From Flavobacterium sp. KACC 22761 (GTDB lineage: Bacteria > Bacteroidota > Bacteroidia > Flavobacteriales > Flavobacteriaceae), in contig NZ_CP139148.1 of NCBI RefSeq assembly GCF_034058155.1, positions 620,001-684,000 on the forward strand: DNA of 64,000 nt, written 5' to 3'. Under the pieces are notes generated by a model, which ran no database searches, was not told the origin of the DNA, and saw nothing but the letters and a program-made list of their open reading frames with translations. Position numbers and translations under genes: made by a program. The first letter of the stretch is position 1, and each line of letters starts with the position of its first letter. Below are positions 17,815 through 25,914 of the stretch, in pieces.

Positions 17815-18299
17815 TTTCCGAATAATAATGATAATTAATAATTAAATAATGATAAAATTGAATTAATTAATAAATTGATTTAGATATAATTTTAATTTAC
17901 CCTAAAAACAAAAATAATATAAAAATACATTCCACAATACTAAATCGTTTTAATAAGATAAAAAAATCAAAAAAAAGTTGTTTTTGCCCCTTGTTTTAAT
18001 TTAAAAAATCATCTTATTTCTTGTATCTAAAACCCCAAAAACAAAGGAAATAAGGTCTAAATTAAAATAAAAATTGAATCGTTTTTTTGAAAAAAATTAC
18101 AGAATTGAATTAATAAGTGATTTCTCGATAAATACAGATCTCGATTAATAAACCAATCTTATAAATAACGTTTTTAACAAAAATTAAAGGCGTTTTTAAA
18201 AACCTACAATCGTTCCTTTTTTATTCTAAAACTTAAAAATTATTTAACGATAGTTTAATTGGAAAAACAGGGACATAAAAACTAAAACTAAAAAAACAA
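17815..18299. promoter_or_regulatory. Divergent araC/esterase promoter region with operator-like site E
   Basis: This 485-base AT-rich gap separates two divergent genes. Site E at 17941-17952 is TAAATCGTTTTA, identical to site D. Weaker relatives occur near 18072 and 18169. No coding frame is evident. A bidirectional control region is the simplest reading. Confidence 0.45.
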
Positions 18300-20753
18300 A
18301 TGAAAAAAGAACTCTTAATTTTCCTGATTGCTCTCAGTACAAATTTGACTGCACAAACTAAAACTACGGGAAATGTTGTGGAATATTTTGGTAAAGAAAA
18401 AATAGAAACAACTGCCGAAGGAAGTGTTTTGCATCAATTCACCGAAGGTTATTTTCTACCGGCCGACAAAAAAAGCGGTACACTTTTCAACGGACAAGAT
18501 CCGGTGGCTTGGCAATATGCAACGGGAAAATTTGTTAATCCAAACAAGCAAAAAGGAGATTGGCAAACTATTAAAGTAGATTCAGTTGGCGTTTTCAGTG
18601 GCAAAGATTTGAGATCTGCTTTTCTTTTTACAGAATACAATTCGCCTAAAGAGCAAATCGTGCTTCTGGAAACTACAGGCGGAACGCGCACTTACATAAA
18701 TGGAATGCCTCATGAAGGAGATCATTATGATTTTGGATATACTTTGATTCCGTTTAAACTTCGAAAAGGAACAAACGAATTTGTATATACAAAAGGACGT
18801 TTTGGGCGTGTAAAATCAAAAATTATTGTTCTTTCAAAAAATATTCAGTTCACTAAACGCGACTTGACGCTTCCGGATGTCATCAATGGAGAAAAAGACG
18901 AAAAATGGGCTTCAGCTCGTGTCATCAATGCAACTGAAAAGGATTTAAAAGATCTTAAAATTACGGCAAAATTATCTAGCGGAGAAACCGCATCATACAA
19001 TACTGACGCCATTATGCCGATGTTTGTGAGAAAAGTAAAATTCAAAGTTCCAGCCGCAAAAAAAGAATTTAGTGGCGAGCTAAAATTAGAACTTACGCTA
19101 ATTGACAAAAGCGGAAAAATATTGGACAAAACAGAATTTCCTATTCAGCAGCGCTCTGCTACAGTTCATCACGAACGTACTTTTCTAAGCAAAGTTGACA
19201 ACAGCGTACAATATTATAGCATTGCTCCTGCTTTAGGAACCGGACCAAAAGCCTTGGTTTTATCGGTTCACGGCGCTTCTGTAGAAGCCAGAAATCAGTC
19301 GCGTGCTTATAAACAAAAAGATTGGGCAACTATCGTTGCGGCAACAAACCGTCGCCCTTTTGGATTCAACTGGGAAGACTGGGGAAGAATCGACGCTTTG
19401 GAAGTTTTGGAAGAAGCCAAAAAAGTATTCCAAACAATTCCCGAACAAACCTATTTAACAGGTCATTCTATGGGTGGCCACGGAACTTGGTTTTTAGGAA
19501 CTACATATCCTGGAAAATTTGCTGCAATTGCGCCATGTGCTTCTTATCCTGATATTTCGACTTACGGATTTGACAAAGGAGATGAAATGCATGACATGTT
19601 CAAAGCTTATGAACCTATCAAACGTTCTGCAAATTCGGGACGTGTAAAAAGTCTTGTCCAAAATTTAAAACAAGACGGAGTGTATATTCTTCATGGCGAC
19701 GCCGATTCGACTGTTCCGATTTCACAAGTGCGCGAAATGCGTCAGATTTTGGGAACTTTTCATCCAAATTTTTGCTATTACGAATATCCTGGTGGCGAAC
19801 ATTGGTACGGCGATCATTCTGTAGATTGGTTCCCGATTTTTGAATTTTTCAAACGCCAAACCATTCCAGCAAATAAAAATGTGAAAGAAATTGATTTCTA
19901 TACGGCAACTCCAGCAGTTTCTTCAACAGATTATTGGATCAAATTGCAACAACAAATTCGTGCCTTTGATTTTTCAAATATTAATGCCAAAATTGACAAA
20001 GAAACAATTACTGTTAAAACTAAAAATGCTTCAATACTAGAATTGGATTTGCCTTCATTGGAAATAAACAAAGAAATCACAATCAACATTGACGATCAAA
20101 TTCTGAAAACTGCTTCAGACAAAAAAGCCATTTTAGCTTTAAAAAATAGCAAATGGGCATTAATCAACGAAATTAATACTGTCGAAAAATATGCTGCACG
20201 TCAAGGCGGTTTTAAATTTGCTTTTGACAATAATGTTGTTTTTGTTTATGCGACAGGCGGTTCTGCTTTGGAAAAAGAATGGTACCAAAACAGAGCGCGA
20301 TTTGATGCAGAAACTTTTTATTACAGAGGAAACGGAAGCATCGATGTTATTACAGATAAAGAATTTTCATTGGAAAAATACAAAGACAGAAATGTGATTA
20401 TCTACGGAAATGCTTCGAACAATACCGCATGGAAATTGTTGCTGAAAAATTCTCCAATCCAAATTGACAATCAGCAAGTAAAAATTGACAACAAAATATT
20501 AAAAGGAGATGATTTGGCCGCATATTTTGTTGTACCAAGATCCGACAGCAAAACCGCAATGGTTGGCGTTGTTTCTGGAACTTCTGAAAAAGGAATGAAA
20601 GCGACTTGGGCTAACAATTACATTTCAGGAATTACAGGCTTTCCTGACGTAATGATTTTCAAAACCGACTTGCTCTTAAATGGTTTGCCAGATATGAAAG
20701 TAACCGGTTTCTTTGATAACGATTGGTCTGCCAAAACTTTAGAGTTTTTCTAA
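18300..20753 (+). CDS. Exported alpha/beta-hydrolase (prolyl-oligopeptidase-like; possible carbohydrate esterase)
   Basis: An 817-residue exported serine hydrolase; signal peptide to about residue 19 (LTAQ). The first 290 residues form beta-rich domains without a family I recognise. The alpha/beta-hydrolase core (about 305-525) has an oxyanion HG motif at 324-325, the nucleophile S390 in GHSMGG, an Asp at 467 or 469 in HGDADS, and a His at 501 or 506 in GGEHWYGDH. The remaining 290 residues are unassigned. Enzymes of this layout are often labelled prolyl oligopeptidase-like, yet in glycan loci they can be deacylases. The locus suggests removal of an ester, perhaps acetyl, from the glycan, but no substrate can be read from the sequence. 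It heads a plus-strand cluster. Confidence 0.8.
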   Translation: MKKELLIFLIALSTNLTAQTKTTGNVVEYFGKEKIETTAEGSVLHQFTEGYFLPADKKSGTLFNGQDPVAWQYATGKFVNPNKQKGDWQTIKVDSVGVFSGKDLRSAFLFTEYNSPKEQIVLLETTGGTRTYINGMPHEGDHYDFGYTLIPFKLRKGTNEFVYTKGRFGRVKSKIIVLSKNIQFTKRDLTLPDVINGEKDEKWASARVINATEKDLKDLKITAKLSSGETASYNTDAIMPMFVRKVKFKVPAAKKEFSGELKLELTLIDKSGKILDKTEFPIQQRSATVHHERTFLSKVDNSVQYYSIAPALGTGPKALVLSVHGASVEARNQSRAYKQKDWATIVAATNRRPFGFNWEDWGRIDALEVLEEAKKVFQTIPEQTYLTGHSMGGHGTWFLGTTYPGKFAAIAPCASYPDISTYGFDKGDEMHDMFKAYEPIKRSANSGRVKSLVQNLKQDGVYILHGDADSTVPISQVREMRQILGTFHPNFCYYEYPGGEHWYGDHSVDWFPIFEFFKRQTIPANKNVKEIDFYTATPAVSSTDYWIKLQQQIRAFDFSNINAKIDKETITVKTKNASILELDLPSLEINKEITINIDDQILKTASDKKAILALKNSKWALINEINTVEKYAARQGGFKFAFDNNVVFVYATGGSALEKEWYQNRARFDAETFYYRGNGSIDVITDKEFSLEKYKDRNVIIYGNASNNTAWKLLLKNSPIQIDNQQVKIDNKILKGDDLAAYFVVPRSDSKTAMVGVVSGTSEKGMKATWANNYISGITGFPDVMIFKTDLLLNGLPDMKVTGFFDNDWSAKTLEFF

Positions 20754-20800
20754 TTAGAATAAAAAAATAAATTTAGAATAAGCAGTTGCGTTAATTTTAC

Positions 20801-20812
20801 TAATACGATTTA
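20801..20812. promoter_or_regulatory. Predicted LacI-family operator (site F) before glycosylasparaginase
   Basis: TAATACGATTTA differs at one position from site A. It lies 160 bases upstream of the glycosylasparaginase start in a 219-base gap. Confidence 0.4.
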
Positions 20813-20972
20813 GTATTTCAATAAAAACACTTATTTTTAGCAAAAAAAGGCAGAGAATCAAACTGATAGCGGTATTCTCACAGAAAAAGCAATCTTTTTG
20901 AAATTGTGCTATTTACAACCAAAAAACAAACTACTTTCTGATTGAATTCAGTCAGATTAAATAAACAAAGAC

Positions 20973-21980
20973 ATGACAAATCGTAGAAATTTTTTAAAAA
21001 CAACTGCAATCGCATCGGCTGCTGTTGTATTGAATTCTTTCACCGGAAATGCGGAAGAACTTAAAGAGGAACAAAATGAACTTCCAGAAGGAAAAGTTAG
21101 AAAACCAATAGTACTTTCAACTTGGCGTTTTGGCCTTCAGGCAAATGAAGCGGCATGGGAAATATTAAAAAACGGCGGTCGAGCTTTAGATGCCGTAGAA
21201 GCTGGCGTAAAAGTTCCAGAAGCTGATCCAAAAGAAAGAAGCGTTGGTTACGGCGGAAGACCAGATCGTGACGGACGCGTGACTTTAGATGCCTGCATCA
21301 TGGACGAAATGTCTAATATTGGTTCTGTAGGTTGTCTTGAACATATTAAACATCCAATATCTGTAGCTCGTGCCGTAATGGAAAAAACGCCTCACGTGAT
21401 GCTGGTTGGCGATGGAGCGCTTCAATTTGCTTTGTCGCAAGGTTTTCAAAAAGAAAATTTATTAGTTCCCGATTCTGAAAGAGAATGGAAAGAATGGCTA
21501 AAAACTTCAGAATATAAGCCAATTGCCAATATCGAAAATCATGATACGATTGGAATGATCGCTTTGGATGCAGCCGGAAATCTTTCGGGTGCATGTACAA
21601 CAAGCGGAATGGCTTTCAAAATGCACGGCCGTCTTGGAGATTCTCCTATTATTGGTGCCGGTTTATATGTAGATAACGAAATTGGTGCAGCAACGGCAAC
21701 CGGACATGGAGAAGAAGTAATTCGAATTGCGGGATGCCATTTGGTTGTAGAATTGATGCGTCAGGGAAGATCTCCTCAAAAAGCTTGTGAAGAAGCCGTT
21801 CAACGCGTAGTAAAACTGATGAAAAACAGAAACAAAAATCTAAAAGATATTCAGGTAGGCTTTATTGCTTTGAACAAAAAAGGAGATTACGGTTCGTATT
21901 GCGTACAGAGTGGTTTTAACTATGCTGTTTATGACGAAACTGGAAACCGATTAATTGATCCTGATTTTTACATTAAGTAA
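20973..21980 (+). CDS. N4-(beta-N-acetylglucosaminyl)-L-asparaginase (glycosylasparaginase)
   Basis: An Ntn-hydrolase that cleaves the GlcNAc-Asn bond of N-glycopeptides once the Asn is free of flanking peptide. The N-terminal signal carries a twin-arginine motif, NRRNFLK (residues 3-9), so it should be folded in the cytosol and exported by Tat. The autoprocessing site is ENHDTIGM, with T192 as the new N-terminal nucleophile. The substrate-binding stretch GNLSGACTTSG and MHGRLGDSPIIGAGLY follow. Length (335) and motif match the well-studied Elizabethkingia (Flavobacterium) meningosepticum enzyme. It is the most specific evidence that this locus acts on N-glycans. Core fucose is known to hinder the enzyme, which fits the two fucosidases directly downstream. 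Confidence 0.95.
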   Translation: MTNRRNFLKTTAIASAAVVLNSFTGNAEELKEEQNELPEGKVRKPIVLSTWRFGLQANEAAWEILKNGGRALDAVEAGVKVPEADPKERSVGYGGRPDRDGRVTLDACIMDEMSNIGSVGCLEHIKHPISVARAVMEKTPHVMLVGDGALQFALSQGFQKENLLVPDSEREWKEWLKTSEYKPIANIENHDTIGMIALDAAGNLSGACTTSGMAFKMHGRLGDSPIIGAGLYVDNEIGAATATGHGEEVIRIAGCHLVVELMRQGRSPQKACEEAVQRVVKLMKNRNKNLKDIQVGFIALNKKGDYGSYCVQSGFNYAVYDETGNRLIDPDFYIK

Positions 21981-22020
21981 TCAAATCGGCAACATCAATA
22001 AAGACTTAACCAAAAACAAA

Positions 22021-23463
22021 ATGAAAAATAAATTCAAATTATTATATACTGCATTTGTCTTGGCGGGTTCACTTTCTGTTCACGCGCAAGGCGATTTCAG
22101 TATGGAAGCAAATAAATCAGAAGAAGCTGGTTATGTATGGACAAAAGACCCGCAAGTAAAAGCCAATCTTGACAAATGGCAAGGCTATAAATTTGGAGTT
22201 CTAATCCACATGGGACTTTACACGCAATTGGGAACGGTTGAATCTTGGGGATTAGCTCCTGAAGATTGGGTAACTAGAGATGGTTACGATGATTACTTCA
22301 AATATGCTACTGATTACAGAAATACAAAATTCAAATTAAATCCAACTAATTTGAATTCTGAAAAATGGGCTAAAATGTTCAAAAATGCAGGAGCAAAATA
22401 CATGATTTTTACTTCGAAGCATCATGACGGATTTTGTATGTACGATTCAAAATTTACCGATTTTAAAATCACAAATCCAGAATTGCCTTATGCGAAAAAT
22501 CCAAAAGCTGATGTATTAAAAGATGTTTTAGATGCTTCAAGAAAAGAAGGACTGGCTGTTGGTGTTTATTTCTCAAAACCAGACTGGACTACTGAAAATT
22601 TCTGGTGGTCGTATTATCCGCCAAAAGATAGAAATCCGACGTATGATATCAAAAAATTTCCAGATCGGTGGAAAAGCTATGTTCAGTACACTCAAAATCA
22701 GTTGAATGAATTAACTACCAATTACGGAAAAGTAGATATTCTTTGGCTTGATGGATGCTGGGTTCGACCACTTTCAACAATAAATAAAAAGGTTGAAGAA
22801 TTTTGCAAATATCCATACGATATGGATATCGACATGAAACATATTGCCGAAACTGCCCGTAAAAAACAACCGGGAATGCTTGTTGTAGATCGTTGGGTTC
22901 CGAGCGAATATGAGAATTATTTGACTCCAGAACAAAAAACTCCAGAAAAACCATTGACAGTGCCTTGGGAAAGTTGTATTACGCTGGGTGGTGCTTGGGG
23001 CTGGGTGCCAAATGATCATTACAAATCATCAAAAGAAGTTATTCAGCTGATGACTAATATTGTGGTAAAAGGCGGCAATTTATTATTAGGAGTTGGACCC
23101 GATGCTAAAGGAGAATTTGACCCAAAAATCGAAACTACTTTGGCTAATGTCGGAAAATGGCTTTCTGCAAATGGAGAAGCGATTTATGATACCAAACCTG
23201 CCGCTCCTTATTTAGACGGAAAAGTGGGTTATACACAAAAAGGAAATGCGATTTACGGAATTTATATGCCGGCGAAAGATGAAAAAGAATTGCCAGCAGA
23301 AATTACCATCAAAACGAATTTAAAAAATCCGAAAGTTGTTTTATTGGCTAGCAAACAAAAATTGAGCAGCAAAAAAACTACTGACGGAATTATTATCAGT
23401 ATTCCGCAAAAACTTAGAACTTCTTTGGTAAATTCGGAGGCGGTTGTCTTTAAAGTAAATTAA
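22021..23463 (+). CDS. GH29 alpha-L-fucosidase (second)
   Basis: A 480-residue exported fucosidase. The ATG at 22021 is chosen because it begins the signal peptide (to about residue 23, VHAQ); an earlier in-frame ATG overlaps the previous gene and adds 22 non-signal residues. GH29 landmarks are KFGVLIHMGLYTQ (57-69), SKHHDGF (132-138) and nucleophile D244 in DILWLDGCW. A short beta-sandwich tail follows the barrel. It closely resembles the protein at 28160-29644, sharing NPKAD, ENFWW/ENYWD and PWESCIT segments, so the two are paralogues. It lies 40 bases after the glycosylasparaginase gene and probably shares its transcript. Confidence 0.95.
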   Translation: MKNKFKLLYTAFVLAGSLSVHAQGDFSMEANKSEEAGYVWTKDPQVKANLDKWQGYKFGVLIHMGLYTQLGTVESWGLAPEDWVTRDGYDDYFKYATDYRNTKFKLNPTNLNSEKWAKMFKNAGAKYMIFTSKHHDGFCMYDSKFTDFKITNPELPYAKNPKADVLKDVLDASRKEGLAVGVYFSKPDWTTENFWWSYYPPKDRNPTYDIKKFPDRWKSYVQYTQNQLNELTTNYGKVDILWLDGCWVRPLSTINKKVEEFCKYPYDMDIDMKHIAETARKKQPGMLVVDRWVPSEYENYLTPEQKTPEKPLTVPWESCITLGGAWGWVPNDHYKSSKEVIQLMTNIVVKGGNLLLGVGPDAKGEFDPKIETTLANVGKWLSANGEAIYDTKPAAPYLDGKVGYTQKGNAIYGIYMPAKDEKELPAEITIKTNLKNPKVVLLASKQKLSSKKTTDGIIISIPQKLRTSLVNSEAVVFKVN

Positions 23464-23517
23464 AGAAACTCTAAAAAAACGACACAACATTACTGACCAA
23501 TAAACCACAATTAAAAA

Positions 23518-25644
23518 ATGGAAAAACAGTTATTAACGCTTTTTGGTTGTTTTGCTTTTGTATCGATGACGGCTCAAAAGGTAAGCGCTCCCGCTCCTTA
23601 TGGAGCTTTGCCGACCGAAGCACATTTGCAGTGGCAGGAATTAGAACAATATGTTTTGGTTCATTTTACGCCAACCACTTTTCAAAATAAAGAATGGGGT
23701 TACGGAGATGCCGACCCTAAAATCTTCAATCCCTCGAAATTTGATGCGAATCAAATTGTGAATGCAGCCAAAGCAGGTGGTTTCAAAGGCGTAATCCTGG
23801 TAGCCAAACACCATGACGGATTCTGTTTATGGCCTACAAAAACTACAGATTATAATATCAGTAAAAGCCCTTTTCGAAATGGCAAAGGCGATATGGTTAA
23901 AGAGTTTCAAGTTGCTGCAAATAGTGCTGGAATGAAATTTGGCCTTTATTGCTCGCCTTGGGACCGAAACAATGAGTATTATGGAACGCCAGAATATGTA
24001 ACAAAATTCCGTGAACAATTAACCGAATTGTATTCGAATTATGGAAAATTATTCATCACTTGGTTTGATGGAGCCAATGGTGGAGACGGGTATTATGGAG
24101 GAAAAAGAGAAAAACGAAATATTGATCGCACAACCTACTACGGCTGGGACACTACCTGGGGAATTTCAAAAAAACTACAACCGGGTGCTGTGATTTTTGC
24201 CGACAATGGCGATGTACGCTGGGTAGGAAATGAACAAGGTTTTGCAGCTGAAACGTCTTGGGCAACCTTTACACCAGAACCAAATGCAGGAAAATTAGTT
24301 GCTGCTCCGGGCGAAACCAATTCCGATAAAGCTCCAGAAGGAACGCGAAACGGAAAATTCTGGAAGCCCGCTGAATGTGATGTTCCGCTAAGAAATGGCT
24401 GGTTTTATCACACTACCGATGACAATCATGTAAAATCGGTTTCTGAGTTATTTGAGATTTATTTGAAATCTGTTGGAAGAGGCGCTTGTCTGGATTTGGG
24501 AATTTCACCTACTACAGAAGGTTTATTGCATCCAAATGACGTTAAGGCATTGAAAGATTTTGGAGATTTTCTAAGAAAATTGTTTGCCGATAATCTTGCC
24601 CAATCAGCTGTGATCAAAGCTTCGGAAATTAGAGGTGAAAATGAAATATTCTTCGGAATCAAAAATCTTACCGACAATGATCGTTACACGTATTGGGCAA
24701 CCAATGACGAAGTAAAAAAAGCATGGCTAACTTTAGAATGGAGCAAAGAACAAACTTTTAATATCATCCGTCTAAGAGAAAACATCAAACTAGGCCAACG
24801 TATTGAAAAAGTCGAATTTGATGCTTTCTTTAATGGAAAATGGAAAAAAGTCGGAGAAGCAACTAGTATTGGCGCAAATCGTTTGGTTCGTTTACCGAAT
24901 TACATTTCAACTTCAAAATTGAGAATTCGTATTGAAGAATCTCCAGTTTGTATCACTTTAAGCGACATTGGGGTCTTTAGAGAACCGGAACAATTGGCAC
25001 TTCCAAAAATTAAAAGAGACAAAGACGGAAACGTTTCTATAACCACAGACACTCCTGTACATCAAATTCATTACACAATTGATGGAACTGAGCCTACGCT
25101 GCAATCTCCATTGTACGATAGTGCATTTTCATTTTTATCATCCGGCGATATCAAAGCCAAATCTTTTGGAACAGATTTGAAATCAGGCGAAACAGCAATT
25201 CAATCCTTCAATGTCTGCAAAAAAGACTGGAAAATAGTTAGCGTTACTTTTGAAAATGAGCAAAAGGAAAAAGCAGCAAATGCTATTGATGATAATGCCA
25301 CAACTTTCTGGAGTACAACGGAAAATACATCCTTAACACCTTTCCCACAATCCATTGGAATAGATATGGGACAAGAAATGGAAATTTCATCTTTATCGTA
25401 TTTGCCTCGTCAGAATGGTACAGGCGGTATTGTAAAAAATTACCAGTGGGTAGTAAGTACGGATGGCACAAGCTGGAAAACAGTTGCTGAGGGCGAATTT
25501 TCGAATATCAAAAGCAATCCTGTCGAGCAGATTATTACTTTAAAAACTTCGGCGAAAGCGAGATTTATTAAATTTATTGGCAAGAGCAGTGAAGATGGAA
25601 ATTATATTTCAGTTGCTGAATTGGGAGTAAAAACCGTGAAATAA
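23518..25644 (+). CDS. GH29-B-like alpha-1,3/4-fucosidase with chitobiase-like and F5/8C domains
   Basis: A 708-residue exported fucosidase with signal peptide to about residue 20 (MTAQ). The barrel has VAKHHDGF (95-102) and nucleophile D184 in ITWFDGANGG. The WFDGA form is typical of GH29-B, whose members prefer branched alpha-1,3/4-linked fucose as in Lewis structures. C-terminal modules are an F5/8-type-C-like domain (about 375-485), a CHB_HEX_C-like segment (about 490-560; HYTIDGTEPTLQSPLYD) and a second F5/8-type-C-like domain (about 580-708). The gene follows the second GH29 by 54 bases. Linkage preference is inferred from subfamily pattern, not proven by sequence. Confidence 0.93.
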   Translation: MEKQLLTLFGCFAFVSMTAQKVSAPAPYGALPTEAHLQWQELEQYVLVHFTPTTFQNKEWGYGDADPKIFNPSKFDANQIVNAAKAGGFKGVILVAKHHDGFCLWPTKTTDYNISKSPFRNGKGDMVKEFQVAANSAGMKFGLYCSPWDRNNEYYGTPEYVTKFREQLTELYSNYGKLFITWFDGANGGDGYYGGKREKRNIDRTTYYGWDTTWGISKKLQPGAVIFADNGDVRWVGNEQGFAAETSWATFTPEPNAGKLVAAPGETNSDKAPEGTRNGKFWKPAECDVPLRNGWFYHTTDDNHVKSVSELFEIYLKSVGRGACLDLGISPTTEGLLHPNDVKALKDFGDFLRKLFADNLAQSAVIKASEIRGENEIFFGIKNLTDNDRYTYWATNDEVKKAWLTLEWSKEQTFNIIRLRENIKLGQRIEKVEFDAFFNGKWKKVGEATSIGANRLVRLPNYISTSKLRIRIEESPVCITLSDIGVFREPEQLALPKIKRDKDGNVSITTDTPVHQIHYTIDGTEPTLQSPLYDSAFSFLSSGDIKAKSFGTDLKSGETAIQSFNVCKKDWKIVSVTFENEQKEKAANAIDDNATTFWSTTENTSLTPFPQSIGIDMGQEMEISSLSYLPRQNGTGGIVKNYQWVVSTDGTSWKTVAEGEFSNIKSNPVEQIITLKTSAKARFIKFIGKSSEDGNYISVAELGVKTVK

Positions 25645-25735
25645 ATATTCCTTTTAAGCTATAAAAAAGAGATTGTCTCAATTCAAGCTTCAGCGAAGCG
25701 AAATATTTATAGCAAAGGAATATTGCTTACAACGT

Positions 25736-25798
25736 AAAGCTCCGGAGGAGCGACATATTTAAGACTGTAGAAAAAATATGTCGCTCCTCCGGAGCTTT
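25736..25798. repeat. REP-like palindrome with 25-bp perfect stem
   Basis: The arms 25736-25760 and 25774-25798 are perfectly complementary, with a 13-base loop. The arms include GCTCCGGAGGAGCGACATA, GC-rich against the AT-rich surroundings. Just upstream lie GCTTCAGCGAAGCGAAATAT and downstream CACCCCACTGGGGTT, two further small palindromes. It sits between convergent genes. I believe related palindromes are scattered in Flavobacterium genomes, but only this copy is visible here. It may also terminate transcription from the plus strand, as a T run follows the right arm. Confidence 0.8.
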
Positions 25799-25877
25799 TT
25801 TCATTTGTCTCATTGTATTCTACAAATATTTCACCCCACTGGGGTTTATACTAAATTTCATCAATATTCCATCCAAC

Positions 25878-25912
25878 AAAAAAAGCGTCTGAAATTAATC
25901 AGACGCTTTTTT
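25878..25912. terminator. Bidirectional terminator between convergent GH29-B and GH92 genes
   Basis: The arms 25885-25892 and 25899-25906 are complementary over eight bases, extended by flanking A and T runs, with a six-base loop. The GH92 stop codon follows within ten bases. Confidence 0.85.
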
Positions 25913-25914
25913 CT

